Program-made: the position numbers and the translations under genes | NCBI RefSeq assembly: GCF_019968905.1 | Contig: NZ_CP079946.1 | Span: 5,084,001-5,148,000, forward strand | Length of the DNA: 64,000 bases | Origin: Corallococcus sp. EGB | GTDB taxonomy: Bacteria > Myxococcota > Myxococcia > Myxococcales > Myxococcaceae | Direction of reading: 5' to 3' | The notes under the pieces: generated by a model | What the model saw: only the letters and a program-made list of their open reading frames with translations | Database searches by the model: none | Told to the model about the DNA's origin: nothing | Shown here: positions 1 through 8,548 of the stretch, piece by piece | How positions within the stretch are numbered: the stretch's first letter is position 1 | Layout of the letters: each line of letters starts with the position of its first letter

Positions 1-210
1 CTGGAGCAGCGTGTCCTTCTCACCGGGGACGAAGCCGCCCGTGTCGATGAGGGTGAAGGCGCGGCCCTCCCACTCCGCGTCGGCGTAGTGGCGGTCGCGG
101 GTGACGCCGGGCTGGTCCTCGACGAGCGCGATGCGCCGGCCCACCAGGCGGTTGAACAGCGTGCTCTTGCCCACGTTGGGGCGACCGACGATGGCGACCA
201 GCGGCTTCAT
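1..210 (-). CDS. der: GTPase Der (EngA), N-terminal fragment
   Basis: This is the first 70 codons of ribosome-biogenesis GTPase Der; the rest lies beyond the left edge. Der has two tandem GTPase domains and a KH-like domain and acts in 50S subunit assembly. The fragment starts with ATG at 208-210 and shows the G1 motif GRPNVGKST at residues 9-17, the switch region with VTRDR, and the G3 motif DTGG near residue 61, the DTxG form typical of Der domain 1. It lies 70 nt downstream of era on the same strand, so the two GTPases are probably co-transcribed. The frame is open to position 1. Confidence 0.93.
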   Translation of the reverse strand, partial: MKPLVAIVGRPNVGKSTLFNRLVGRRIALVEDQPGVTRDRHYADAEWEGRAFTLIDTGGFVPGEKDTLLQ

Positions 211-280
211 GGCATCTCTTTCGACAGCGACGACGACTTCGACGACAACGACGTCAGCGGCACGGACCTCAGCGGCGACG

Positions 281-1234
281 TCACTCGTAACCCAGCTTCT
301 TCAGGCCCGCGGCGCGCTCGCTCCAGCGGGCCTCCACGCGCACGCGCAGGTCCAGGTAGACGTGCGCGCCCAACAGGCGCTGCACGGACTTGCGAGCGTC
401 CGTGCCAATGAGCTTCAGCATCTGCCCCTGCTTGCCAATCAGGATGGCCTTCTGGCTGTCGCGCTCGACGTAGATGGACGCCGCGATGCGGATGAGGCCG
501 CCCAGCTGGCCCGGGGGCGTGCCGGGGCGCGGCTCGCGCTCGGACTCGTCGAACACGTCCACCAGCACCGCGGTGGAGTACGGGATCTCCTGGCGGCAGT
601 GCCGCAGCACCTGCTCGCGGATGTACTCGGCCACCAGGACGCGCTCCTGCTGATCCGTGAGCATGTCCTCCGCGAAGAGGGGCTCGCCCTCCGGCAGGTG
701 GCCCAGCACGACCTGGAACAGGTGCTCCACGCCGTCCTTCTCCCGCGCGGAGATGGGCACCACCTCCGCGAAGGGGAACTCCTGGTTGTACAGGGCGATG
801 AGCGGCAGCAGCTTCGACTTGGGGATGGAGTCGATCTTGTTGATGACCAGGAAGGTGGGCTTGCCCACCTTCTGGAGCCGCTCGAGGATGGCGCGGTTGC
901 CCGGCGTCACGTCCAGCGTCTCGCCCTGGGGCGGCTCGATGAGGAAGAGGACCAGGTCCACCTCCTCGGCCGCGGAGAGGGCGGCCTCCACCATGTAGCG
1001 GTTGAGCTCTCCCTTGGCCTGGTGGATGCCCGGGGTGTCGAGGAACGCCACCTGCCCTTCCGGGCGCGTCACCACGCCCAGGATGCGGTTGCGGGTGGTC
1101 TGCGGCTTGGGCGAGACGATGGCGATCTTCTCGCCCGTGAGCGCGTTGAGCAGCGTGCTCTTGCCCACGTTGGGCCGGCCGATGAGCGCGGCGAAGCCAG
1201 CGCGAGGGGTCTTCTTCTGGGACTGGGAGGCCAT
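281..1234 (-). CDS. era: GTPase Era
   Basis: Era is a membrane-associated GTPase that binds the 3' end of 16S rRNA during 30S maturation. The 317-residue protein has the G1 motif GRPNVGKST at 19-27, DTPG at 66-69, NKID at 132-135, and a C-terminal KH domain with GKQG at 267-270. Length is close to the usual ~300; the excess is a short N-terminal tail rich in Lys and Gln and a Pro-Gly-rich insertion at about 231-246 before the KH domain, in a place where most Era proteins are shorter. It sits between a cyclophilin gene and der, all on the minus strand, and likely belongs to the rnc-era-der run. Confidence 0.96.
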   Translation of the reverse strand: MASQSQKKTPRAGFAALIGRPNVGKSTLLNALTGEKIAIVSPKPQTTRNRILGVVTRPEGQVAFLDTPGIHQAKGELNRYMVEAALSAAEEVDLVLFLIEPPQGETLDVTPGNRAILERLQKVGKPTFLVINKIDSIPKSKLLPLIALYNQEFPFAEVVPISAREKDGVEHLFQVVLGHLPEGEPLFAEDMLTDQQERVLVAEYIREQVLRHCRQEIPYSTAVLVDVFDESEREPRPGTPPGQLGGLIRIAASIYVERDSQKAILIGKQGQMLKLIGTDARKSVQRLLGAHVYLDLRVRVEARWSERAAGLKKLGYE

Positions 1235-1317
1235 ACTTCCGGAGATGATCAGTGGGCCTTCCGACTTCGTGCGACGGGAAGGCCCCGGGAGAACTGCCAG
1301 GGTACGGCGGACGGCCT

Positions 1318-1875
1318 TTACGACGGCCGCGCCGTGGAGATGGTCAACGTCTGGATGCGCACGTCCCGGCGGGGACGGTCGTTTGAATCCTTGGGAAGCT
1401 CATTGGCGATGCGGTCCACCACCTCCTGCCCCTCCACCACCTCGCCGAAGATGGTGTAGCGGTTGTCCAGGTGGGGCTGCGGCGCCGCGGTGATGAAGAA
1501 CTGGCTGCCATTCGTGTTGGGCCCCGTGTTGCCCATGGCCAGCACGCCCTTCTTGTCGAAACGCCGGCCACCCTGGAACTCATCCTCGAAACGGAAGCCC
1601 GGGCCGTTGTTGCCCCGGCTGGTCGGGTCCCCGCCCTGGATCATGAAGTCCTTGATGCAGCGGAAGAAGAGCGTCCCGTCGTAGAGCGGGCGGCCGTGCT
1701 GGGGCTGGAACGTGATGGGGTCCGTCCAGGTCTTCTCCCCGGTGGCCAGCCCCACGAAGTTCTCCACCGTCCGCGGCGACTCCTTGGAGAACAGGCGCAC
1801 GACGATGCGCCCCTCCGTGGTCTGGAAGGTGCCGAACAGCTCCGTGCCCTCGCGGGCCTTCGCCATGAAGCTCAT
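1318..1875 (-). CDS. cyclophilin-type peptidyl-prolyl isomerase, no signal peptide
   Basis: A 185-residue peptidyl-prolyl cis-trans isomerase of the cyclophilin family. It carries the family core: a [12 protein letters not shown] segment, the FMIQGGDPT motif and the GSQFFIT motif. There is no signal peptide, so it should be cytosolic, in contrast to the exported paralogue immediately upstream. The ATG at 1873-1875 overlaps the TGA of that paralogue by four bases (ATGA), which implies translational coupling. The pair looks like a gene duplication with different destinations. Folding of proline-containing proteins is the expected role; the clients are unknown. Confidence 0.93.
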   Translation of the reverse strand: MSFMAKAREGTELFGTFQTTEGRIVVRLFSKESPRTVENFVGLATGEKTWTDPITFQPQHGRPLYDGTLFFRCIKDFMIQGGDPTSRGNNGPGFRFEDEFQGGRRFDKKGVLAMGNTGPNTNGSQFFITAAPQPHLDNRYTIFGEVVEGQEVVDRIANELPKDSNDRPRRDVRIQTLTISTARPS

Positions 1876-2549
1876 TGCGGGGTGCTCTTGGAGGCGGGGG
1901 CCTTCTTGGCCGCCGGAGCGGGGGCACCCTTGGGCGCCTTGTCACTGAGCGTAATCGTTTCCAGGACCACGGGCGTCTGCGGGCGGTCCTGCGCGCTGCG
2001 CGGCACGTTGCCGATCTTCTCCACCACGTCGTAGCCGGTGACGACCTCGCCGAAGATGGTGTGGCGGCCGGTGAGGTGCGCGGGCGTGGAGGTGGTGATG
2101 AAGAACTGGCTGCCGTTGGTGTTGGGGCCCGCGTTCGCCATGGCCAGGAGGCCCGGCTTGTCGAAGCCGCGGCCGCTCTGGAACTCGTCCGCGAAGCGAT
2201 AGCCCGGGTCGCCCATGCCGGTGCCGGTGGGGTCGCCGCCCTGGATCATGAAGCCCGGGATGACGCGGTGGAAGACGGTGCCTTTGTAGAGGGGCTTGCC
2301 CTTCACCTGCTCGCCCGTCTTCGGGTCCGTCCAGGCCTTCTCGCCGGTGGCCAGGCCCACGAAGTTCGCCACCGTGTTGGGCGCGTCCTTGGAGAAGAGC
2401 TTCACGGTGATGACGCCCTGGCTCGTCTTCAGGGTCGCGTAGACGTCCTTGCCGGCCTGGACCTTCTTCGTCCAGGGGCCCGCGGCGGGCTCGGCGGCCA
2501 GGGCTACGACGGCGGCCAGCGCCACGGTGATTCCGAGAAGACGGTGCAT
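1872..2549 (-). CDS. exported cyclophilin-type peptidyl-prolyl isomerase
   Basis: A 225-residue cyclophilin with an N-terminal hydrophobic segment (residues 4-19) ending in an Ala-rich cleavage region, so probably periplasmic. The isomerase domain spans about residues 35-200 with [11 protein letters not shown] and GSQFFITTS. The C-terminal ~20 residues are a Lys/Ala/Pro tail. I chose the ATG at 2547-2549 because it gives a normal signal peptide; a longer reading from 2792 adds about 80 Arg/Gly-rich residues that overlap rnc and look like a shadow. It overlaps the cytosolic cyclophilin downstream by four bases and begins 68 nt after rnc. Confidence 0.92.
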   Translation of the reverse strand: MHRLLGITVALAAVVALAAEPAAGPWTKKVQAGKDVYATLKTSQGVITVKLFSKDAPNTVANFVGLATGEKAWTDPKTGEQVKGKPLYKGTVFHRVIPGFMIQGGDPTGTGMGDPGYRFADEFQSGRGFDKPGLLAMANAGPNTNGSQFFITTSTPAHLTGRHTIFGEVVTGYDVVEKIGNVPRSAQDRPQTPVVLETITLSDKAPKGAPAPAAKKAPASKSTPQ

Positions 2550-2617
2550 GCGGGACAGACTCCAGAGGCTGGAAGGCGCGGACCCTACCCCCCACCCCCC
2601 TGCCCCTCCAAGGGCTT

Positions 2618-3409
2618 TCACGCCGGAGGGTCGTCCGGTGAAGGACCTCCCGCGACGGGGGCCGCGACAGCCAGGGATGCCGGGGATGCCGGCTCGGCCT
2701 TCAGGCGCTCCAGCGTGCTGCGGGCGGCCGCCTGCTCGGCCTCCTTCTTGTTCCGGCCGCTGGCGCGGGCGTACACGGCCTCCCCGATGCACACCTCCAC
2801 CTCGAACACCTTGGAGTGCTCCGGCCCCGTCTCCGACACCACGCGGTAGCGCGGCGACAGCTTGAGCTTCTCGTGGGAGAGCTCCTGGAGGAGCGTCTTG
2901 TAGTCCAGGCGGCCGGCACCGGAGGCCACCTCCTCCAAGAGCTCCGTGAAGCAGCGGTCCACCAGCGCCAGCGCCGGCTCCAGGCCACCGCTCAGGTACA
3001 CCGCGCCCAGCACCGCCTCCAGCGCGTCGGCGAGGATGGAGTTCTTGTCGCGGCCGCCGGACTGGGACTCACCCCGCCCCAGGAGGATCAGCTCGCCCAG
3101 GCGCAGGCCACGGGCCACGCGGGCCAGGCCCTCCTCGTGGACGATGCGGGCGCGCATCTTGGTGAGCTCGCCCTCGGGGACGCCGGGGCAGCGGTCCATC
3201 AGCCGGTGGCTCACGGCCAGGTCCACCACGGCGTCGCCCAGGAACTCCAGGCGCTGGTTGTCCTTGAGGTTCTGGTCGCGGTTCTCGTTGACGTACGTCT
3301 TGTGCGTCAGCGCTTCCAAGGCCAGGTCGCGCTTGGAGAACTGCACGCCCAGGCGTGTCTCCAGGGCCTGCACCCGCTCGACGAGGGTCATCTTCTCCAC
3401 GCGGCTCAC
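2618..3409 (-). CDS. rnc: ribonuclease III
   Basis: RNase III cleaves double-stranded RNA in rRNA precursors and mRNAs. The 263-residue protein has the catalytic RNase III domain with the signature [13 protein letters not shown] near residues 47-59, and a C-terminal double-stranded-RNA-binding domain (about 165-235) ending in the [10 protein letters not shown] motif. After that comes an extra Pro/Ala-rich tail of roughly 25 residues. The start ATG lies four bases inside the end of the preceding gene. Genes for era and der follow, the classic association of rnc with era, here with two cyclophilin genes inserted between them. Confidence 0.95.
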   Translation of the reverse strand: MSRVEKMTLVERVQALETRLGVQFSKRDLALEALTHKTYVNENRDQNLKDNQRLEFLGDAVVDLAVSHRLMDRCPGVPEGELTKMRARIVHEEGLARVARGLRLGELILLGRGESQSGGRDKNSILADALEAVLGAVYLSGGLEPALALVDRCFTELLEEVASGAGRLDYKTLLQELSHEKLKLSPRYRVVSETGPEHSKVFEVEVCIGEAVYARASGRNKKEAEQAAARSTLERLKAEPASPASLAVAAPVAGGPSPDDPPA

Positions 3410-4269
3410 TCCTGGGGCGCGTCCGGGCCCACGAGCCGCACCGCCTCGGGAGCCACCTTCAACAGGTCCGCCACCAACCGCACCACGCCGGGGAACTCAT
3501 CCAGCTCGAAGCGGCCCGCCCACACCTTGCCCTGCGTGCCCGCCAGGAGGCCCCGGAAGGTGCGTCCGGCGATGCGCGCGGCGGCGAAGCGGTAGGCACG
3601 GCCCTCGACCTGGAGCTGCGCCAGGAGCTCCAGGCTGCTGCGCGGCGGCACCAGCGCCTCCTGGCCGAACTTCTCCACGATCTCCACGAAGCGCACCGGC
3701 TCCGCGCCCTGCGCCACCTGCGGCGCGCGCGACAGGGGCTCCCCGAGCAGCGCGGACAGGTAGCCGGTCAGCGCGGCCTTCTCGCGGAACTCGGACAGCT
3801 CGATGACGTGCCCCGCGGCGGTGGCCAGCTCCTCGCGGCCGCGGATGGCCTGCGCGATCCGGAAGTTGCCCTGCCGGTCCGCCACCAGCTTCACCGCGAG
3901 CTGGCCCTCCCGCACGTTCGTGGACAGCTCCAGCGACTGCGGATCCACGTCCGCGGGCAGGCCCAACAGCTGCAGCTCCTCCGAGCGGCGCTGCAGGTGG
4001 AAGACGTGGTCGCTGAAGGTGTCCAGCAGGAGCGCCTGCATCTCCTCGGCCGCGTCGATGGCGGACAGGAGGACGGGCGACATCCCCACTACCGCCGGCG
4101 GCGCGATGGGGATGAGCCGGTCCCCCATCACCTGGAAGGTGACCTCGGTGATGAAGTCCTTGGTGATGGGGTTCACCAGGGACGCGGCCTCCAGGTCCAG
4201 CACCACTTCGACGCCGGACGGCTCCTCACGGACCAGGAGCCCCAGCTCACGCAGCCGAGCGGTATCCAT
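3406..4269 (-). CDS. conserved protein of unknown function
   Basis: I do not recognise this 287-residue protein. It is soluble, with no signal peptide or membrane helix, rich in Leu, Glu and Val, and predicted to be mixed alpha/beta. The N-terminus begins with a short helix and then alternating hydrophobic strands; no catalytic motif or metal-binding cluster is visible. Its start codon overlaps the stop of the acyl-CoA dehydrogenase by one base and its end overlaps rnc by four bases, so the three are translated as a unit. That coupling is the only clue to its job; a housekeeping or regulatory partner is possible. Confidence 0.8.
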   Translation of the reverse strand: MDTARLRELGLLVREEPSGVEVVLDLEAASLVNPITKDFITEVTFQVMGDRLIPIAPPAVVGMSPVLLSAIDAAEEMQALLLDTFSDHVFHLQRRSEELQLLGLPADVDPQSLELSTNVREGQLAVKLVADRQGNFRIAQAIRGREELATAAGHVIELSEFREKAALTGYLSALLGEPLSRAPQVAQGAEPVRFVEIVEKFGQEALVPPRSSLELLAQLQVEGRAYRFAAARIAGRTFRGLLAGTQGKVWAGRFELDEFPGVVRLVADLLKVAPEAVRLVGPDAPQE

Positions 4270-5414
4270 CAGGCGCCTTTGAAGGTCTCGCGGGCGATGA
4301 TGGTCCGCTGGATCTCGCTCGTGCCCTCGCCAATCTCACAGAGCTTGGCGTCGCGCAGGTAGCGCTCCACGGGGAACTCGCGCGTGTAGCCGTAGCCGCC
4401 GTGGATCTGCACGGCCTTGCTGCACCCGCGCATGGCCGCCTCCGACGCGAAGAGCTTCGCCATGGACGCCGCCTGCGAGTACGGCTGCCCCGCGTCCGCG
4501 AGCCGCGCCGCGCGGTGCACCAGGAGCCGCGCCGCCTCCAGCTCCGTCTTCATGTCCGCCATCATCCAGCGCAGGCCCTGGAACTCACCAATGGGCTGGC
4601 CGAACGCGGTGCGGTCCTTGGAGTACGCCACGGACTCCTCCAGCGCCCCGCGCAGGAGGCCCACCGACAGGGCTCCGATGGTGATGCGGCCCTTGTCGAG
4701 GATCTTGAGCGTGTCGATGAAGCCGCGGTCGACCTCGCCCACGATGGCGTCGTCACCGACCTCCACGTTCTCCAGGATGAGCTCGGCCGTGTCCGACGAG
4801 CGCATCCCCAGCTTCCCGTGGATGGAGCGCTGGCTGAAGCCGGGGATGCCCTTCTCCAGCACGAAGGCGGTGATGCCCTTCTGGCGCTTCTCCGGCGAGG
4901 TGAGCGCCAGCACCACGAACACGTCCCCCACGGTGCCCTGGGTGATGAACATCTTCGCGCCGTTGAGCACCCACTTGTTGCCCTTCTTCACGGCGGTGGT
5001 GCGCATGCCGGACGCGTCCGAACCGGAGCCCGGCTCGGTGAGGCCCCACGCGCCCAGCCACTCACCGGAGGCGAGCTTGGGCAGGTAGCGCTGGTGCTGC
5101 GCCTTGTTGCCGAAGACGCGCACGTGGCTCGTCCCCAGGCCGTTGTGGCTGGCCACCGTGAGAGCGAGCGAGCCGTCGTAGCGGGCGATCTCCTCCACCG
5201 CCACCGCCACGGCGAGCGAGTCCATGGCCGCGCCGCCGTACTCCTCGGCGACGAGCATGCCCAGCACGCCCAGCTGCCCCAGCTCCTTCACCACCTCCAT
5301 GGGGAACTTCTCGTCCTTGTCCCACTCGCGCGCGTACGGCTTCACGCGGCGTTCGCAGAATTCACGGAGGGAGGCCTGGAGGGCGCGGTGGCTTTCAGGA
5401 AGTTCGAGGTCCAT
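4269..5414 (-). CDS. acyl-CoA dehydrogenase, short/medium-chain type
   Basis: A 381-residue flavoprotein that oxidises acyl-CoA to the trans-2-enoyl-CoA, passing electrons to ETF. Visible landmarks are the [12 protein letters not shown] substrate/FAD segment, the AKMFITQG motif, and the C-terminal [20 protein letters not shown] stretch followed by GEGTSEIQR. The Glu at about residue 363 in GEGT occupies the catalytic-base position used by short- and medium-chain enzymes. Isovaleryl-CoA dehydrogenases usually lack Glu there, so despite nearby leucine-pathway-like genes I do not call it isovaleryl-CoA dehydrogenase. The stop overlaps the next gene by one base. It is 43 nt downstream of the acyl-CoA carboxylase gene. 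Confidence 0.94.
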   Translation of the reverse strand: MDLELPESHRALQASLREFCERRVKPYAREWDKDEKFPMEVVKELGQLGVLGMLVAEEYGGAAMDSLAVAVAVEEIARYDGSLALTVASHNGLGTSHVRVFGNKAQHQRYLPKLASGEWLGAWGLTEPGSGSDASGMRTTAVKKGNKWVLNGAKMFITQGTVGDVFVVLALTSPEKRQKGITAFVLEKGIPGFSQRSIHGKLGMRSSDTAELILENVEVGDDAIVGEVDRGFIDTLKILDKGRITIGALSVGLLRGALEESVAYSKDRTAFGQPIGEFQGLRWMMADMKTELEAARLLVHRAARLADAGQPYSQAASMAKLFASEAAMRGCSKAVQIHGGYGYTREFPVERYLRDAKLCEIGEGTSEIQRTIIARETFKGA

Positions 5415-5457
5415 GGTCGGGTGCGGAATCTAGAGCGTGGATGGCGGGTGGGGAACT

Positions 5458-6987
5458 TCAGACGGGGTGGACGCCGTGCTTCTTCTCCGCACGGGGCTGG
5501 AACTGGCCCGCATAAAGCGAATAACGCTGCATCAATTCCCCGCGCAGGGAGTCGCCGGGGACCACCGCGTCGATGATGAGCTCGCTGGCCAGCTTGAAGA
5601 TGTCCACGTCCTGCTTGTACTCGTCGCGGAGCTTCTGGACGAAGGCCGGCCGCTCGGCCTCCGGCAGCTCCTGGATCTTGTTGAAGTAGACGGCGTTCAC
5701 CGCTGCCTCCGGGCCCATCACGGCGATCATCGCCTGGGGCAGCGCGAGCGTGGCCTCCGGCGCGAAGCCGGGGCCGCTCATGGCGTAGAGGCCTGCACCA
5801 TACGCCTTGCGGACCACCACGCAGATGCGCGGCACGCTCGCCTCCGACACCGCGGAGATCATCTTCGCGCCCGCGCGGATGATGCCCGCGCGCTCCACCT
5901 TGGTGCCGATCATGAAGCCCGGCACGTCCGCCAGGTAGAGCAGCGGGATGTTGAACGCGTCACACAGCCAGATGAACCGGGCCGCCTTGTCCGCGCTGTC
6001 CACGAAGAGCACCCCGCCCTTGTACTTGGGCTGGTTCGCGACGATGCCCACCGGACGGCCGCCAATGCGCGCCAGGCCCGTGATGAGCTCCTGCGCGAAG
6101 AGCTTCTTCACCTCGAACCAGCTGCCCTCGTCGATGAGCTCCGCGATGAGCGCGTGCATGTCGAAGGGCTTGTTCTGATCCGGCGGGACGATCTCGTCCA
6201 CGCGCTTGCCGCTGTGCCTGGGGGCCTTCAGCTCCACGGTGGGCGGGGCCTTGGAGAAGTTCTCCGGGAAGAAGGCCAGGTACTGCTTCGCGGCGGCGAT
6301 GGCCTCCTGCTCCGTCTTCACCAGCACGTCGCCCACGCCGGACACGGAGCAGTGCATCTTCGCGCCGCCCATCTCCTCCAGGGTGACCTTCTCTCCAATG
6401 ACCATCTCCGCCATGCGCGGGCTGCCCAGGTACATGGAGGCGTTGCCCTCCACCATGATGACCAGGTCGCAGAACGCGGGGATGTACGCGCCGCCCGCGG
6501 CGGACGGGCCGAAGAGCAGGCAGATTTGAGGGACGAAGCCCGACAGGTGGACCTCGTTGTAGAAGATGCGGCCCGCGCCCCGGCGGCCGGGGAACATCTC
6601 CACCTGGTCCGTGATGCGCGCACCCGCGCTGTCCACCAGATAGAGCAGCGGGCAGCGCAGCGCCTTCGCCGTCTCCTGGATGCGGAGGATCTTCTCCACC
6701 GTGCGCGCGCCCCAGCTGCCCGCCTTCACCGTGGAGTCGTTGGCCATGATGGCCACCGCTCTGCCGTCAATGCGCGCGACGCCGGTGACGACGCCGTCGG
6801 ACGGCAGCTCCGGGTCCAGGTTGTTGGCGAGCTTGCCGTCCTCCACGAAGGAGTCCGCGTCCACGAGCAGCCGGATGCGCTCGCGCGCGAAGAGCTTGCC
6901 CGTCTCCGCGTTCTTCGCGTGGTACTTGGGCGCGCCGCCCTTCTCCACCTGGGCGATCTTCTCGAGCAGTTTCTGGTCTGAGGACAT
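5458..6987 (-). CDS. acyl-CoA carboxylase beta subunit (carboxyltransferase)
   Basis: The 509-residue protein is the biotin-dependent carboxyltransferase subunit of an acyl-CoA carboxylase. It has the two crotonase-like halves of this family. Motifs include YLVDSAGARI and the oxyanion-hole Gly-rich run GPSAAGGAYIPA in the N-half, and LADVPGFMIGT and RKAYGAGLYAM in the C-half. Substrate could be 3-methylcrotonyl-CoA, propionyl-CoA or acetyl-CoA; gene context with a crotonase and HMG-CoA lyase favours 3-methylcrotonyl-CoA, but this is inference. No biotin carboxylase/biotin carrier subunit is present in the window, so the partner must be elsewhere. The ATG at 6985-6987 matches the usual N-terminus; an upstream GTG-type extension has no family support. 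Confidence 0.93.
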   Translation of the reverse strand: MSSDQKLLEKIAQVEKGGAPKYHAKNAETGKLFARERIRLLVDADSFVEDGKLANNLDPELPSDGVVTGVARIDGRAVAIMANDSTVKAGSWGARTVEKILRIQETAKALRCPLLYLVDSAGARITDQVEMFPGRRGAGRIFYNEVHLSGFVPQICLLFGPSAAGGAYIPAFCDLVIMVEGNASMYLGSPRMAEMVIGEKVTLEEMGGAKMHCSVSGVGDVLVKTEQEAIAAAKQYLAFFPENFSKAPPTVELKAPRHSGKRVDEIVPPDQNKPFDMHALIAELIDEGSWFEVKKLFAQELITGLARIGGRPVGIVANQPKYKGGVLFVDSADKAARFIWLCDAFNIPLLYLADVPGFMIGTKVERAGIIRAGAKMISAVSEASVPRICVVVRKAYGAGLYAMSGPGFAPEATLALPQAMIAVMGPEAAVNAVYFNKIQELPEAERPAFVQKLRDEYKQDVDIFKLASELIIDAVVPGDSLRGELMQRYSLYAGQFQPRAEKKHGVHPV

Positions 6988-7204
6988 GGCCGTCGTCCCA
7001 TACCAAAGAACCCCAGGCCTGGCTGCCTTCTTGCCAATCCAGCCGCCAGCCGTGCCGTCCAAAGGACGACGGATGGGGCCACGGAGGCGCGCGCCGGGGG
7101 ATGTCTCCGGGAGGCACCCTGCCTACCTTCATGTCGCACGGGGGGTGTGCACCCAGGCGGGCCACGCTCGCCCCGTTGAACCGCATCCGGCCCTGGAGGA
7201 ACCC

Positions 7205-7585
7205 ATGTTCAGAGCGAAGAAGGCGACGTGGCAGGCAAAGGCATTGGCCAAGAGCAAGCTGTACCGTCGGTTCCTGGCGCATCAGCTGCTCGACCAGCTC
7301 CCCGAGTACGCCGACAAGGCCGGCAAGGTGGCCCGGAAGTCCTGGGACAGGTTCGACCCGGACGACGCGCTGCGCTATGTGGGATTGACGACGTACAAGC
7401 CGGCGCGCACGGGTTTCGGAGGCCTGGGGGCGTTCCTGCTGGGCGCCGCGGCGGGCAGCGTGGTGGCCCTGCTCCTGGCCCCGAGCCGCGGCACGGAGCT
7501 GCGCTCCACCGTCAAGGACAAGGCGATGGGCTACATCAACAAGCAGGGCGTGAACGTCGGCGGTGAGAAGACCGCGAGCGCCTGA
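7205..7585 (+). CDS. YtxH-like small envelope/stress protein
   Basis: A 126-residue protein whose second half resembles the YtxH family: a Gly/Ala-rich hydrophobic helix (about 75-98) followed by the family signature LLLAPSRGTELRSTVKDK. The N-terminal ~70 residues are basic and helical. A good ribosome-binding site, GGAGG, sits five bases before the ATG. Family members are small membrane-anchored proteins often linked to general stress; a precise function is not known. It is divergent from the acyl-CoA carboxylase gene and convergent with the crotonase gene, so it appears monocistronic. Confidence 0.82.
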   Translation: MFRAKKATWQAKALAKSKLYRRFLAHQLLDQLPEYADKAGKVARKSWDRFDPDDALRYVGLTTYKPARTGFGGLGAFLLGAAAGSVVALLLAPSRGTELRSTVKDKAMGYINKQGVNVGGEKTASA

Positions 7586-7622
7586 CGTCCGAGCGGAGCG
7601 AAGCAGGCGGGGGCAGCACGGT

Positions 7623-7638
7623 CCGCGGGCAACCGCGG
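7623..7638. terminator. hairpin between convergent genes
   Basis: Perfect six-base arms CCGCGG with a GCAA loop lie in the 82 nt between the stop of the YtxH-like gene and the stop of the crotonase gene. No T-run follows on either strand, so it may be a weak or factor-assisted bidirectional terminator. Confidence 0.4.
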
Positions 7639-7667
7639 GCCTGCCGCCCCTGTCGCTTTCGAGCGCC

Positions 7668-8444
7668 CTAGCGGCCTTTATAGACAGGGGGACGCTTCTC
7701 CGCGAAGGCGCGGAGCCCTTCCAGCCGGTCCTCCGTCTTGAGCACCTCCTCGTACTTCTTGAGCTCCAGCGCCAGCGCGTCGTCCAGTTCCAGGCCGGTG
7801 CCCTCGTCGATGGCGTGCTTGGCGGTGGCCACGGCCACGGGGGCGTTCTCCACCACGGCCTCCGCGAGCTGGAAGGCGACCTCCAGCAGGTGCCCTTCCG
7901 GAGCCAGCCGGTTCACCAGGCCGATGGTGAAGGCCTCCGCCGCGTTGACGCGCCGGGCGGTGAGGATGAGGTCCTTGGCGCGCCCGGGGCCAATCAGCCG
8001 GGCCAGCCGCTGCGTGCCGCCACCGCCGGGGATGATGCCCAGCTTCACCTCCGTGAGGCCCATCTCCGTGGCGGGCGAGGCGACGCGCAGGTCGCACGCC
8101 AGGGCCAGCTCCGTGCCACCGCCGAAGGCCGCGCCGTTGATGGCGGCGATGAAGACGCAGTCGCTCCGCTCGATGGAGCGCAGGGTGACGCGCAGGCCGT
8201 TGAGGAAGGCGCGCACCTCGTCCTCCGACATGGTGGTGCGCTCCTTCAGGTCCGCGCCCGCGCAGAAGGCCTTGTCGCCCGCGCCGGTGATGATGACGGC
8301 GCGCACGGCGCGGCTGGAGGACACGCGGGAGACGAGCGCGTCCAGCTCCTGGTGCATCGCGCGGCTGATGGCGTTGCGGCGGCTCTCCCCGTCGATGGTC
8401 CAGATCTCGATGGCCCCTCGGGCCTCGACCTTGAACTCCGGCAT
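7668..8444 (-). CDS. enoyl-CoA hydratase/isomerase family protein (crotonase)
   Basis: A 258-residue crotonase. The oxyanion-hole region shows [11 protein letters not shown] and [17 protein letters not shown], and the second catalytic Glu falls in [16 protein letters not shown], so both hydratase glutamates are present. The sequence pattern is close to the AUH/3-methylglutaconyl-CoA hydratase branch, which would fit with the neighbouring acyl-CoA carboxylase and HMG-CoA lyase; assignment within the superfamily by eye is uncertain. The ATG at 8442-8444 is chosen; a 40-residue upstream extension is unlike the family. It converges on the YtxH-like gene and diverges from the Tim44-like gene. Confidence 0.92.
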   Translation of the reverse strand: MPEFKVEARGAIEIWTIDGESRRNAISRAMHQELDALVSRVSSSRAVRAVIITGAGDKAFCAGADLKERTTMSEDEVRAFLNGLRVTLRSIERSDCVFIAAINGAAFGGGTELALACDLRVASPATEMGLTEVKLGIIPGGGGTQRLARLIGPGRAKDLILTARRVNAAEAFTIGLVNRLAPEGHLLEVAFQLAEAVVENAPVAVATAKHAIDEGTGLELDDALALELKKYEEVLKTEDRLEGLRAFAEKRPPVYKGR

Positions 8445-8548
8445 CTTCGCTCCCCGTGACGGACCGCCGTGGGCGGCCCGCGTGAATGCCGCGCAGCCTG
8501 AAACCTGTTCCCCAGTCTGGCAAGCCGTAAACGGATAGGATTTCGCCC

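Noticed and set aside
211-280. GAC-rich tract between era and der as a repeat element
   Set aside because: Irregular and only about 40 bases; consistent with chance in high-GC DNA.
4269-5414. Calling the dehydrogenase isovaleryl-CoA dehydrogenase from context
   Set aside because: The Glu in GEGT at ~363 fits short/medium-chain enzymes; context alone is not enough.
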